A model generated the notes under the pieces. It was not told the origin of the DNA, made no database searches, and saw nothing but the letters and a program-made list of their open reading frames with translations. A DNA stretch of 64,000 nucleotides, from contig NZ_CP011025.1 in NCBI RefSeq assembly GCF_000238395.3, positions 434,001-498,000 of the forward strand, written 5' to 3'. The stretch comes from Pseudoalteromonas arctica A 37-1-2 (GTDB lineage Bacteria; Pseudomonadota; Gammaproteobacteria; Enterobacterales; Alteromonadaceae). Positions 1 through 9,346 of the stretch are shown here, one piece after another; positions within the stretch are counted from its first letter, which is position 1, and every line of letters begins with the position of its first letter. The position numbers and the translations under genes are program-made.

Positions 1-3
1 CAG

Positions 4-2109
4 ATGGCGCAAATTAATAATAAAAAAGGTAAAAATAGCATGTATAAGGACGTACTTTGGCTTCATCGTATTTCACGAGTATTATTGGTTGCTGTTGCTT
101 TAGTCACTGTAAATACAGCCATTGCAGGGCCATTACTATATGATGTTCGTTATAACCCATTACTTAAAGGCGAGACTGAATTACAGCTTGTTTTTGATGA
201 AGAGTTAACGCTTGAGCCAAAAGTTCAGGTGTTTAATAGCCCAGCCAGAATCGAAATGTTTTTTGATACTGCAGAGTTAGAGGTTGGTTTAAATGATGTT
301 GCAGTTAATCAAGCTGGGATTAGCAATGTAACTAATGTTCTCACTGATAGTGGTTTAAAAGTAACAGTAAACCTAGATAGATTAAAAATTTATGAAACCG
401 AAGTTCATAATAATTTAGTATCAATACGCGTATCGGACAACCCACTTACAGAATCTGAAAACGAAGATGTAGTGATGGATTCAGGTGATGTAAGCGGAAA
501 TTATATTAATCGTATTCAGTCAATTGATTTCAGACGTGGTGAAAAGGGCGAAGCTAAAGTACTCGTATTTTTACAAGACACTCAAGCTGCAATTGAAGTA
601 CATGAGAGCGGCGGAAAAATTTATGCAGACTTCCATCATACTGATATTTTAGATGACTTACTTTATGAGCTGGATGTATTAGATTTTGGTACTGTTGTAA
701 GTAATATTGAGACTTTTAAAGAAGATGGATTAAGTCGTGTTGTTATTGAGCCAAACGCTCAGTTTACATTTACGTACCAGCAAATAGATAATATTTTAAC
801 GCTGACGGTAGAAAAAGATGAAACGCAAAACGCCTATTTAGACGGTGGCGTTGAGTACCAAGGTCGCCCTATGACCTTAAATTTTCAAGATATCTCTGTG
901 CGTGCAGCACTACAAATTATTGCGGGTTATAACGATTTTAACTTAGTAACCAGTGATTCAGTGACAGGTAATATAACACTGCGCTTAGATGGCGTACCGT
1001 GGGATCAAGCGCTTGACGTAGTATTGCGTATTAAAGGGCTAGACAAACGAATGGATGGCTCTATTTTAATGGTAGCGCCTGCAGAGGAGCTTGCGGCACG
1101 TGAAGCTAAGGATTTAAAAGCTAAACAGCAAGTTGAAGACTTAGAACCACTCTATAGTGAATACATTCGATTAAACTATGCTAAAGCCGAAAATTTTGCT
1201 GACTTATTAAAAACAGATAGGAACAGTATTATAACTGCCCGTGGTAGTGTATCGGTTGATCAGCGTACAAATACTTTATTAGTGAAAGATACTGTTAAGA
1301 GTATAGAAAACATTCGCCGGATGATAGAAACACTCGATATTCCGGTACAGCAGGTTGTAATCGAATCTCGAATGGTAACTGTGCGCGATAACGTTACTGA
1401 AGACTTAGGCGTACGCTGGGGCTTTAGTGATCAAGGCAGTAGTGTTGGTATTTCTGGCTCCCTTGAAGGCGCTGAAGGTATTTATAATGCGACATCAACT
1501 TCAAATGCGCCAAGTATTTCAGATCGATTAAATGTAAATTTACCAATTTCTAATCCTGCGGCCAGTATTGGTTTGCACATAGCAAAATTGGCTAACGGTA
1601 CATTAATTGATTTAGAGCTAAGTGCGCTTGAAGAAGAGAATAAAGGCGAAATTATTGCTAGCCCGCGTATCATAGCGGCTAATCAGCAAAAAGCGCGAAT
1701 AGAGCAAGGTACTGAAATCCCTTACACTGAGTCAGCTTCAAGTGGTGCTACTACTGTAAGCTTTAAAAAAGCGGTACTAAGCTTAGAAGTAACCCCTCAT
1801 ATCACACCTGATAATAAAGTAATTCTAGACTTAATTATTACTCAAGACACACGTGGTGATACTGTACAAACGGGAACAGGTGAAGCAGTGTCAATTGATA
1901 CCCAAGAGATTCAAACTCAAGTGTTAGTTGAGAATGGACAAACCGTAGTACTCGGTGGTATTTTCCAGCAGCAGATCATTAATACTACGAGTAAAGTGCC
2001 AATTTTAGGTGACATTCCTTACGTAGGAAGACTATTTAAAACCACAAGTGAGTTTAATGAAAAGCGTGAATTACTTATTTTTGTGACACCAAAAATACAA
2101 ATTGATTAA
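4..2109 (+). CDS. pilQ: Type IV pilus secretin PilQ
   Basis: Outer-membrane secretin through which type IV pili extend and retract. The 701-residue product has a signal-like hydrophobic stretch (about residues 26-42), two AMIN-type beta domains that in the family bind peptidoglycan (about 45-140 and 165-270), an STN/N0 domain near 285-350, a secretin N domain near 385-450 and the secretin barrel in the last 200 residues. The barrel ends in the signature VPILGDIPYVGRLF followed by ELLIFVTPKI. The next genes are aroK, aroB and damX, the usual neighbours of pilMNOPQ, so pilP probably lies just outside. An ATG at 40 would give a more ordinary signal peptide and may be the true start. Confidence 0.95.
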   Translation: MAQINNKKGKNSMYKDVLWLHRISRVLLVAVALVTVNTAIAGPLLYDVRYNPLLKGETELQLVFDEELTLEPKVQVFNSPARIEMFFDTAELEVGLNDVAVNQAGISNVTNVLTDSGLKVTVNLDRLKIYETEVHNNLVSIRVSDNPLTESENEDVVMDSGDVSGNYINRIQSIDFRRGEKGEAKVLVFLQDTQAAIEVHESGGKIYADFHHTDILDDLLYELDVLDFGTVVSNIETFKEDGLSRVVIEPNAQFTFTYQQIDNILTLTVEKDETQNAYLDGGVEYQGRPMTLNFQDISVRAALQIIAGYNDFNLVTSDSVTGNITLRLDGVPWDQALDVVLRIKGLDKRMDGSILMVAPAEELAAREAKDLKAKQQVEDLEPLYSEYIRLNYAKAENFADLLKTDRNSIITARGSVSVDQRTNTLLVKDTVKSIENIRRMIETLDIPVQQVVIESRMVTVRDNVTEDLGVRWGFSDQGSSVGISGSLEGAEGIYNATSTSNAPSISDRLNVNLPISNPAASIGLHIAKLANGTLIDLELSALEEENKGEIIASPRIIAANQQKARIEQGTEIPYTESASSGATTVSFKKAVLSLEVTPHITPDNKVILDLIITQDTRGDTVQTGTGEAVSIDTQEIQTQVLVENGQTVVLGGIFQQQIINTTSKVPILGDIPYVGRLFKTTSEFNEKRELLIFVTPKIQID

Positions 2110-2196
2110 AATACAGTGGTTTTATGTTAACCAACGGGTGATTATTTAGATTAATTGCTCGTTATATGGCTTTTTATGCTAATTGACTTGAAATAC

Positions 2197-2260
2197 CCCC
2201 GCAATTACTGAGATAATCCCCTCCTTAATTTTGGGGCCAGGTCGTTAGGCGGGGTTTTAT
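2197..2260 (+). terminator. Nested hairpins between pilQ and aroK
   Basis: CCCCGC at 2197-2202 can pair with GCGGGG at 2249-2254, which is followed by a TTTT run. Inside this arch a second stem can form between CCCC (2218-2221) and GGGG (2233-2236). The outer stem plus T run looks like a factor-independent terminator ending the pil operon or attenuating readthrough into aroK. The alternative inner pairing would allow a switchable leader. This is seen by eye only and no folding energy was computed. Confidence 0.5.
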
Positions 2261-2293
2261 TTCAAATTTTAGAGTTTGTTTGTACTAAAAGAT

Positions 2294-2812
2294 ATGGCTG
2301 AGAAACGTAATATATTTCTAGTTGGCCCCATGGGGGCTGGCAAAAGCACGATTGGTCGTCACATCGCTGACCAATTACACCTTGAATTTGTTGATTCTGA
2401 TCAAGAAATCGAACGCCGCACAGGTGCAGATATTGCATGGGTATTCGATCTTGAAGGTGAAGAAGGCTTTAGACTTCGAGAAGAGTCTGTTATTGGCGAT
2501 TTAACCGAGATGCAAGGTATTGTACTTGCTACCGGTGGTGGTTCAGTAATGAGCAAAGAAGTTCGAAACAAGCTTTCGGCTCGAGGTATCGTTGTATACC
2601 TAGAGACACCTATAGAGAAGCAAGTTGCACGCACGCAACGCGACAAGCGTCGCCCATTACTGCAAACTGAAGAAGCACCTCGTAACGTACTAGAGCGCTT
2701 AGCAGAAGAACGCGAGCCACTATACAAAGAAGTTGCTGATTTTGTTGTACGTACCGATGAGCAAAGCGCTAAAGTTGTTGCTAACCAAATCATCGAGAAA
2801 TTAGATTTTTAA
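2294..2812 (+). CDS. aroK: Shikimate kinase I
   Basis: Phosphorylates shikimate at the 3-hydroxyl with ATP, the fifth step of the chorismate pathway, in the cytosol. From the ATG at 2294 the protein begins [19 protein letters not shown], nearly identical to E. coli AroK as remembered. The Walker A loop is at residues 11-19, the DSD metal/substrate motif at 34-36, the substrate arginine at 60 and the GGG shikimate loop at 81-83. A reading frame extends upstream to a TTG at 2276, but the conserved family start is 2294. At 172 residues it is full length. aroB follows after 27 bp, the normal order. Confidence 0.95.
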   Translation: MAEKRNIFLVGPMGAGKSTIGRHIADQLHLEFVDSDQEIERRTGADIAWVFDLEGEEGFRLREESVIGDLTEMQGIVLATGGGSVMSKEVRNKLSARGIVVYLETPIEKQVARTQRDKRRPLLQTEEAPRNVLERLAEEREPLYKEVADFVVRTDEQSAKVVANQIIEKLDF

Positions 2813-2839
2813 AAACCAATAATAAAGGAATAGCCAAGC

Positions 2840-3910
2840 ATGCTTAAATTAACTGTTAATTTGGACGAGCGAAGTTATCCTATTTATATTGGGCAATCTG
2901 CACTTCAAGATAATGGCCGCCTGGTTCACCACATTGGTGATTGTCGGCCTATCATCATTACTAATGACACAATAGCGCCTTTATATTTGCAAAGGTTACT
3001 TGATTCATTAGCTGATCTAAATCCGCTATCTTTTATTATTCCTGACGGTGAGCAATATAAATCACTAGAATGGTTTGAAAAAATATCAGCATTTTTACTA
3101 CAAAATAACTGTGGCCGAGATACGTGTTTAATTGCGTTAGGTGGCGGTGTTGTAGGTGACCTAACTGGTTTTGTAGCGGCTTGTTATCAGCGCGGCGTAC
3201 CGTTTATTCAAATACCAACGACAGTGCTTTCACAGGTTGATTCATCGGTAGGTGGAAAAACGGCAGTAAATCATCCGTTAGGTAAAAATATGATAGGGGC
3301 ATTTTATCAGCCTCAAGCGGTTTTTATTGATACGCAAACATTACACACTCTACCTGCACGAGAGTTTGCAGCAGGTATGGCTGAGGTAATTAAGTATGGT
3401 CTGATTTACGATACCGAATTATTTGCCTATTTAGAGCGAAATGTGACTAATTTACAGCAACTAGATGAAGCATGCTTACAGCATATCATTTTTAGATGTT
3501 GTGAAATAAAAGCGCTTATAGTTGCTCAAGATGAAAAAGAACATGGCTTACGGGCTTTGTTAAACTTAGGCCATACATTTGCCCATGCAATTGAGGCACA
3601 GATGGGTTATGGCGTTTGGTTACACGGCGAAGCTGTTGCAACAGGAATGGTATTAGCAGCTAAACTTGCCAAGACACGCCAAGATTTAAGCGCAGATGAA
3701 GTTGATCGAATTATTAAGCTGCTTGAGCTATATAATTTACCAACAGAAATTCCAAAGCAAATGACTAGCGAGCAGTTTTTAACGCATATGCGTAAAGACA
3801 AAAAGAATAAAAAAGGCACTATCCGCTTTATTCTACCTACCCAATTTGGCCAGTGTGCATTAGTTGATAATGTATCTGATGATCAAGTTAGAGACTTAAT
3901 CGAGCAGTAA
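2840..3910 (+). CDS. aroB: 3-dehydroquinate synthase
   Basis: Converts DAHP to 3-dehydroquinate using NAD and a divalent metal, the second step of the shikimate pathway. The 356 residues carry the nucleotide loop GGGVVGDLTGF, the conserved PTTVLSQVDSSVGGKTAVNH stretch, and the three metal ligands: the Glu in MAEVIKYG, the His in NLGHTFAHAIE and the His in LHGEAVATG. An AAAGGA Shine-Dalgarno precedes the ATG. Its stop codon is immediately followed by the damX start, so the two are translationally close. Confidence 0.96.
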   Translation: MLKLTVNLDERSYPIYIGQSALQDNGRLVHHIGDCRPIIITNDTIAPLYLQRLLDSLADLNPLSFIIPDGEQYKSLEWFEKISAFLLQNNCGRDTCLIALGGGVVGDLTGFVAACYQRGVPFIQIPTTVLSQVDSSVGGKTAVNHPLGKNMIGAFYQPQAVFIDTQTLHTLPAREFAAGMAEVIKYGLIYDTELFAYLERNVTNLQQLDEACLQHIIFRCCEIKALIVAQDEKEHGLRALLNLGHTFAHAIEAQMGYGVWLHGEAVATGMVLAAKLAKTRQDLSADEVDRIIKLLELYNLPTEIPKQMTSEQFLTHMRKDKKNKKGTIRFILPTQFGQCALVDNVSDDQVRDLIEQ

Positions 3911-5254
3911 ATGCAGTCACAAATTTTACCAAGCCGTGCGGCTTTGGTGGATAGAATCGCACTGCAATTTGAGTACGGGCAAAATTTAATTGTTTTACTT
4001 GGCACTTCTGGGCTAGGTAAAAGTTATATGCTCGAAACCTTCATTACAGATAAATACAACGACTTTAATAAAGCCTTCGTGCAAGTAAGTGCGCAAATGA
4101 CTGATGCTCAGCTAATGAGTGAGTTATTAGAGCAAAGCTTTAACTCTCCCCTGATTGATCATAACTTAAGTTTACCTGAAAACTATTACCAATTACTGCA
4201 GCAGCAACCATGCGGGCCATGTTTATGGGTACTTGATGGCGGTAGGCAATTATCTGATGAGATGTTAATTGAGCTTGAGTTACTTTCTAAAAACAGCCCA
4301 AATACGCTATATATTATAATAGCTTCACAGTCTAAACTGGCTTTAAATAACGCTGTTGAAATTTATCTGGAGCCGCTAACGCTTCGAGAAAGCAAGATGT
4401 TATTGCAGTGGTACTTTACAGACTTACCCTATGATGAAGACCCTGTATTTAGTACTTTTTTAGCTGAGGCTCACGGTAATCCCAGCTTATTGCTTGCTTG
4501 GCAACCTAGTGAGCACATAGCCGATATTATTGTTAAAGACAAAGTGTCTTGGCGATTACACTTATTGATTTTGATGTTGCTGATTATGCTTTTAATTATT
4601 GGTCTGCTTTATAAGTCGGATATGACGCAGTGGTGGCAACAGTATTATCAGCAAGAAGAAACACAAGTAGTAAATACAGCAATATCTATAGAGCAAGTAA
4701 GTGAGCCGGCTATAAAGAAAAATGACTCAATAATTAACTTAAATGACCCCAAAGTTGTTGAGCCAGATATTAAGCCAGAGCGTGTACACATTAATGATGT
4801 GCCTGCCATAATGCAAAGCCTTACCGAACCTGGCAACACAGTTAACGTATTAGACAATGATGTTGATGATAGTACTAATAATAAAAGCAGTGTATCAAGT
4901 GACGTTAAATCTGAAGCTCTAAAAGTAAATACAGCAGAGCAAACTCAGATCAGCCAAGATAATATATGGTACATGCAGCAAATAGATACAAATAGTGTTA
5001 TTCAATTATTAGCCGTAACTCAGCAGGAAGTTAGCGATAATTTTATTGCTCAATTCAATCTACAGCAGCAAACTCATACTTACCAAACAAAGCGAAATAA
5101 TAAAATATGGTGGGTTGTTACATTTGGCAGTTTTGAAAGTATAAACGAAGCAAAATCAGCAATGGATACTTTATCTGCTGAGGTTAGAAAAAATAAACCT
5201 TTCTATAAAAAAATTAGTAAAATAAAGCAAGAAATAGCACTCGTTGATCAGTAA
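3911..5254 (+). CDS. damX: DamX-like cell division protein with ATPase and SPOR domains
   Basis: Inner-membrane SPOR protein; E. coli DamX binds denuded septal peptidoglycan and affects division. The N-terminal cytosolic half has a Walker A motif GTSGLGKSYM (about residues 32-41) and a WVLDGG Walker B-like stretch. A single membrane segment LILMLLIMLLIIGLLY lies near 217-232. A long low-complexity periplasmic linker follows, and the C-terminal 75 residues look like SPOR (KIWWVVTFGSF). It starts directly after the aroB stop and precedes dam, the classic aroK-aroB-damX-dam order. The linker is poorly conserved, so identification rests on architecture and context. Confidence 0.88.
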   Translation: MQSQILPSRAALVDRIALQFEYGQNLIVLLGTSGLGKSYMLETFITDKYNDFNKAFVQVSAQMTDAQLMSELLEQSFNSPLIDHNLSLPENYYQLLQQQPCGPCLWVLDGGRQLSDEMLIELELLSKNSPNTLYIIIASQSKLALNNAVEIYLEPLTLRESKMLLQWYFTDLPYDEDPVFSTFLAEAHGNPSLLLAWQPSEHIADIIVKDKVSWRLHLLILMLLIMLLIIGLLYKSDMTQWWQQYYQQEETQVVNTAISIEQVSEPAIKKNDSIINLNDPKVVEPDIKPERVHINDVPAIMQSLTEPGNTVNVLDNDVDDSTNNKSSVSSDVKSEALKVNTAEQTQISQDNIWYMQQIDTNSVIQLLAVTQQEVSDNFIAQFNLQQQTHTYQTKRNNKIWWVVTFGSFESINEAKSAMDTLSAEVRKNKPFYKKISKIKQEIALVDQ

Positions 5255-5307
5255 AACACACTGCTTTAGTGTAAAATCGCGCAACACCAGATTGAAGTAA
5301 AGAGCCA

Positions 5308-6165
5308 ATGCAGCAAAAGAGTAGAGCCTTCCTTAAATGGGCCGGCGGAAAATACAGCCTAGTTGAAAATATTAATGCGCGATTAAACCAAGCTAGCAAG
5401 CATGCTGATACGTTGGTTGAACCTTTTGTTGGTGCAGGCTCTGTGTTTTTAAATAGTGACTTTAAACACTATATTCTCAACGATATAAATGCAGACTTAA
5501 TTAACTTATACAAAGAGCTAAAAAGCTCTCCAGATGAGCTGATTAGTGACGCTAAAAAGTTATTTGTAGATTTGAATAATCACGCAGATGCTTATTACGA
5601 ATATCGTGTGCAGTTTAATCAAAGTCGTGATGTATATGAACGTTCAATATTGTTTTTATACATGAACCGCCATGGTTACAACGGACTCTGTAGGTATAAT
5701 TTAAAAGGTATTTTTAATGTGCCTTTTGGTAAATATAAAAAGCCTTACTTTCCTGAAAAAGAAATGTATTTTTTTGCTGAAAAAGCACAAAAAGCAACCT
5801 TTACCTGTTTAGATTACGATGACGTTTTTAAGTTAGTGCCTAACAATGCAGTTATTTATTGCGACCCACCTTATGTACCATTAAGTAAAACCGCTTCTTT
5901 TACGTCTTACGCTAAAGGGGGGTTTAATTTAGATGATCAGGCTAATTTGGCTAATCTGGCTGAGAAGGCTGCCTTTGAAAATGATACACCAGTGCTTATC
6001 TCTAATCACGATACCGTATGGACTCGAAAAATTTATAGCCAAGCATCACTTGACCAAATTCAAGTAAAGCGCACTATTAGCCCCAAAGGTGGCTCTAGAA
6101 ATAAAGTTGACGAGTTGATGGCTATGTATTTAGCACCCAAGCAACCACAGCGTAAATTGCGATAA
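5308..6165 (+). CDS. dam: DNA adenine methyltransferase Dam
   Basis: Methylates the N6 of adenine in GATC, giving strand discrimination for mismatch repair and timing replication. The 285-residue protein has the AdoMet-binding FLKWAGGKYSL at residues 8-18, VEPFVGAGSVF at 38-48 and the catalytic DPPY at 186-189, the order expected of alpha-class amino-methyltransferases. It lies 53 bp after damX in the conserved operon. The last 44 bp overlap a small gene on the opposite strand at 6122-6307. Confidence 0.96.
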   Translation: MQQKSRAFLKWAGGKYSLVENINARLNQASKHADTLVEPFVGAGSVFLNSDFKHYILNDINADLINLYKELKSSPDELISDAKKLFVDLNNHADAYYEYRVQFNQSRDVYERSILFLYMNRHGYNGLCRYNLKGIFNVPFGKYKKPYFPEKEMYFFAEKAQKATFTCLDYDDVFKLVPNNAVIYCDPPYVPLSKTASFTSYAKGGFNLDDQANLANLAEKAAFENDTPVLISNHDTVWTRKIYSQASLDQIQVKRTISPKGGSRNKVDELMAMYLAPKQPQRKLR

Positions 6166-6307
6166 CAAAAGCAATAAATAGTACAACCGCAATTAGGATG
6201 ATAGAGACAGGAGAGTGTTGTTTAAAATCGACTTGGCGTTTATTTTCAGATTGAACACCAAAAAATGCTGCTAGCACACTTTGCAACGCACTAAAAAATT
6301 GCAGCAT
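6122..6307 (-). CDS. Small DUF2970-type membrane protein
   Basis: A 61-residue protein with one strong transmembrane segment (IILIAVVLFIAFVIAIYAVV, about residues 36-55) and an N-terminal part LQSVLAAFFGVQSENKR typical of DUF2970, a family of small proteobacterial membrane proteins of unknown role. Its 3' end overlaps the 3' end of dam by 44 bp on the opposite strand. It lies 3 bp downstream of another minus-strand gene, so the two are probably cotranscribed. Length and motif fit the family well; function is unknown. Confidence 0.8.
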   Translation of the reverse strand: MLQFFSALQSVLAAFFGVQSENKRQVDFKQHSPVSIILIAVVLFIAFVIAIYAVVAWVLNT

Positions 6308-6310
6308 TAT

Positions 6311-6613
6311 TTAAAATAAAGGTTTTAAAGATGGAGTGTTTTTAGAATCATCAGAGCTAGTAAGTAGCTCTAGTAAATCGAGGTAATGAAACTGAGCACT
6401 ACGGCTATCGCCAGTTAACCACGAAAACCACGATGACTCTTCTTCGGCTTTAATACACGTGATTGTAGTTAATGTGTTTTGAGCACTTACCACTTGTGTA
6501 TTATGACAATTACCCACTGAGCTTAATTCTTGCTCAGAGCTTGAACCAAAGCTAAACGCCCCGATAAGCAGTAATGCCGACGCAATTAATATCCCAGTTT
6601 TAAAAGCACGCAT
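6311..6613 (-). CDS. Hypothetical exported protein
   Basis: About 100 residues with an N-terminal signal-like helix (MRAFKTGILIASALLLIGAFSFG) and a mature part with two cysteines (GNCHNTQ and TCIKAEE) that could form a disulfide. The ATG at 6613 has a GGA eight bases upstream; the reading frame also opens at a TTG at 6625. The family is not recognised. It precedes the DUF2970 gene by 3 bp, suggesting a two-gene unit convergent with dam. Confidence 0.6.
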   Translation of the reverse strand: MRAFKTGILIASALLLIGAFSFGSSSEQELSSVGNCHNTQVVSAQNTLTTITCIKAEEESSWFSWLTGDSRSAQFHYLDLLELLTSSDDSKNTPSLKPLF

Positions 6614-6774
6614 GATGAAATCCAATAATTTGTTACTTTTTTAATCATAGCAAATATTGATTAAATATCAAACTTAAAGTTACCTGAAATAGGGGCTATT
6701 ACGCCATATTACTTGGGTAACATCTTCAATTAAGTTACATTAACGCAATACACTATTTATTGATGGAGTTAATC

Positions 6775-7458
6775 ATGTTTAACCCAGAGCAAAAATATTT
6801 AATAGCCCCTTCTATTTTGTCTGCTGATTTTGCAAAACTAGGCGAAGATGTTGATAAAGTACTCGAAGCGGGCGCTGACGTGGTTCACTTTGATGTAATG
6901 GATAATCACTATGTACCTAATCTCACAATTGGTCCTATGGTGTGTAAAGCACTAAGAGATTACGGCATTACAGCACCTATCGACGTACATTTAATGGTTA
7001 AGCCTGTAGATAGCATTATTCCATTGTTTGCAGAGGCTGGCGCATCAATTATTACTTTTCATCCAGAAGCCAGTGAGCACGTCGATCGTACAATACAGTT
7101 AATAAAAGATCACGGCTGTAAAGCAGGCTTAGTGTTTAACCCTGCTACAAGCTTAAGTTATTTAGATCATGTTATTGATAAGCTAGATACCATTTTACTT
7201 ATGTCGGTTAACCCTGGTTTTGGCGGGCAAAGCTTTATCCCTCATACGCTTGAAAAATTACGCCAAGCTAAACAGCGTATTATTGAGTCAGGCCGAGATA
7301 TTCGCTTAGAGGTTGATGGTGGGATTAAAGTCGATAACATTGCAGCAGCAGCACAAGCGGGTGCTGATATGTTTGTTGCAGGCTCAGCTATTTTTAATCA
7401 ACCAGATTACAAGGTTGTGATTGATCAAATGCGTAAACAGCTTGGAAGTGTTAAGTAA
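6775..7458 (+). CDS. rpe: Ribulose-phosphate 3-epimerase
   Basis: Interconverts ribulose 5-phosphate and xylulose 5-phosphate in the pentose phosphate pathway. The TIM-barrel signatures are all present: [16 protein letters not shown], the metal ligands in [15 protein letters not shown] and FHPEAS, the NPGFGGQSF phosphate loop and LEVDGGIK. The start chosen is the ATG at 6775 because GGAG sits seven bases upstream; the in-frame TTG at 6760 lacks support. The stop overlaps the gph start (TAATG). Confidence 0.96.
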   Translation: MFNPEQKYLIAPSILSADFAKLGEDVDKVLEAGADVVHFDVMDNHYVPNLTIGPMVCKALRDYGITAPIDVHLMVKPVDSIIPLFAEAGASIITFHPEASEHVDRTIQLIKDHGCKAGLVFNPATSLSYLDHVIDKLDTILLMSVNPGFGGQSFIPHTLEKLRQAKQRIIESGRDIRLEVDGGIKVDNIAAAAQAGADMFVAGSAIFNQPDYKVVIDQMRKQLGSVK

Positions 7459-8123
7459 TGAAGTACGATGTCGCCTTATTTGATTTAGATGGTACCTTGG
7501 TTGATAGCGTTTACGACTTGTATATTGCTATTAATTTAACCTTGAGTGGTCTTGCTTTCCCTATTGTTAGTCAACGCTTGGTTGAAAGCTGGGTCGGTAA
7601 TGGGGTTGAAGTCCTCGTTAAACGCGCTTTGAGTGGCGATATGCAAGTGAGTGAACATCTAGATGAGTCACTTAGTAGCAAAGCAATATTACAGTTTTAC
7701 AAGCACTATGAACAACAAGTTGGTGAGTATAGTGTGCTGTACCAACATGTAGAAACCGGGCTTGCAGCACTTCGTGGTATGCCTAAAGCATTAATCACTA
7801 ATAAGTCTCGAATATTTACAGAAAAATTACTCGACAAACTGGCACTAACGAGTCATTTTGATGTGATTGTATGTGGTGACGACATGGCAAAAAAACCATC
7901 GCCAGAGCCATTGCTGTTTGCCTGCAAAAAACTAAATGCGGAGCCTAATAAAGCAATAATGATAGGGGATTCTAAAAGCGATATACTTGCAGCTAAAGCC
8001 GCTAATATAGACGTGATTGCACTTAGTTACGGTTATAACCAAGGTGAAAATCTTGAGGATTATAATCCGCAGTACCTATGCGATAACTTCTTAGATATAA
8101 TACCTGTTCTAACGCAGCGTTAA
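7458..8123 (+). CDS. gph: Phosphoglycolate phosphatase (HAD superfamily)
   Basis: Removes phosphate from 2-phosphoglycolate, a product of DNA 3'-phosphoglycolate repair. HAD motif I is DLDGTLVDS at residues 9-17, the motif II serine/threonine region is LITNKSR, the motif III lysine lies near KKPSPEP and motif IV is GDSKSD. The cap domain sits between motifs I and II. The start codon overlaps the rpe stop by one base, indicating translational coupling, and trpS follows 32 bp later as in E. coli. Confidence 0.93.
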   Translation: MKYDVALFDLDGTLVDSVYDLYIAINLTLSGLAFPIVSQRLVESWVGNGVEVLVKRALSGDMQVSEHLDESLSSKAILQFYKHYEQQVGEYSVLYQHVETGLAALRGMPKALITNKSRIFTEKLLDKLALTSHFDVIVCGDDMAKKPSPEPLLFACKKLNAEPNKAIMIGDSKSDILAAKAANIDVIALSYGYNQGENLEDYNPQYLCDNFLDIIPVLTQR

Positions 8124-8155
8124 ATATTATTAATTAAGCAAAATAAAGGAAAATC

Positions 8156-9160
8156 ATGAGTAAACCAGTAGTTTTAAGCGGCATTCAGCCAACCGGTGGT
8201 ATGACAATAGGCAACTATGTTGGCGCTATTAACCAGTGGCTAAAGTTACAGGAAGACCACGAAAGTTTCTTTATGTTAGTAGACTTACACGCTATTACGG
8301 TTCGCCAAGAGCCTGAATTACTGCGCTCTCGAGTGTTGGATGGTATTGCTCTTTACGCAGCATGTGGCATTGATCCTGAAAAATCTGCGTTATTTGTACA
8401 ATCACAAGTACCTGAGCACGCACAGTTAGCGTGGGTATTAAATTGTTACGCGCAAATGGGTGAGCTTAATCGAATGACTCAGTTTAAAGACAAGTCATCT
8501 AAGCATGCAAATAACGTAAACGTGGGCTTATTTTCGTATCCGGTATTGCAAGCTGCAGATATTTTATTATATCAAGCTGATCAAGTACCCGTCGGTGAAG
8601 ATCAAAAGCAACACTTAGAGCTGACTCGCGATATAGCAACACGCTTTAATAATTTATACGGCGACGTATTTAAATTACCAGAGCCGTACATTCCTGAGTT
8701 TGGTGCACGCGTAATGAGCTTGCAAGACCCACTTAAAAAGATGTCTAAGTCTGACGAAAACCCAAATGGTTACATCATGTTATTAGATGGGCCTAAACAA
8801 ATTGTGAAAAAGCTTAAAAAAGCAGTAACAGATTCAGATGAACAAGCACGTATTTATTTTGATCGCACAGAAAAGCCTGGCGTATCAAACTTGCTTACTT
8901 TATTGAGTGTTGCAACTAAGCGCTCAATAGAAGACCTAGTTCCTGAGTATGAAGATAAAATGTATGGCCATTTAAAGAAAGATACAGCAGATGCAGTTGT
9001 AAACATGATTGAGCCAATACAAGCACGTTTTAAAGAGATCAGAGAAGATCAAAACCTACTTAATAGCATAATGAAATCAGGTGCTGAAAAAGCAAGTGTA
9101 CGTGCTGAGAAAACATTGAAATCGGTATACGATGCGCTTGGTTTTATACCTCGCGGTTAA
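8156..9160 (+). CDS. trpS: Tryptophanyl-tRNA synthetase
   Basis: Charges tRNA(Trp) with tryptophan. This class I synthetase has 334 residues, the usual length for the family. It shows the HIGH-equivalent loop in [15 protein letters not shown], the [15 protein letters not shown] substrate helix and the [10 protein letters not shown] signature of the KMSKS loop. It closes the rpe-gph-trpS run and is followed by a clear terminator. A TAAAGGA ribosome binding site precedes the ATG. Confidence 0.97.
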   Translation: MSKPVVLSGIQPTGGMTIGNYVGAINQWLKLQEDHESFFMLVDLHAITVRQEPELLRSRVLDGIALYAACGIDPEKSALFVQSQVPEHAQLAWVLNCYAQMGELNRMTQFKDKSSKHANNVNVGLFSYPVLQAADILLYQADQVPVGEDQKQHLELTRDIATRFNNLYGDVFKLPEPYIPEFGARVMSLQDPLKKMSKSDENPNGYIMLLDGPKQIVKKLKKAVTDSDEQARIYFDRTEKPGVSNLLTLLSVATKRSIEDLVPEYEDKMYGHLKKDTADAVVNMIEPIQARFKEIREDQNLLNSIMKSGAEKASVRAEKTLKSVYDALGFIPRG

Positions 9161-9181
9161 ATTATATATAAATTTAAAAAC

Positions 9182-9214
9182 AAAAAATGCCGCTTTACTA
9201 AGCGGCATTTTTTA
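9182..9214 (+). terminator. Rho-independent terminator after trpS
   Basis: AATGCCGCTT pairs perfectly with AAGCGGCATT across a TACT loop and is followed by TTTT; the upstream A run would also let it work for the opposite strand. It lies 22 bp past the trpS stop codon. Confidence 0.92.
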
Positions 9215-9317
9215 TATAATACTGATTAATTGAGTTATATTTTATATAGAAGCTTATTTGCCCGCCACTTTATAACTCTAAAGTACTTAATACCGACTTT
9301 CCTTATGGTGGGTAAGC

Positions 9318-9346
9318 AAAACCTCTATTTATTTAATAGAGGTTTT
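9318..9346 (-). terminator. Terminator overlapping the uvrA stop codon
   Basis: On the minus strand ACCTCTATT pairs with AATAGAGGT, followed by TTTTG. The stem straddles the uvrA stop codon, so the last codons of uvrA form its left arm. The flanking A and T runs make it symmetrical. Confidence 0.8.

Noticed and set aside
2401..2793. 130-residue minus-strand ORF within aroK
   Set aside because: Antisense to a near-universal enzyme gene, composition biased to Ser/Arg; a frame shadow.
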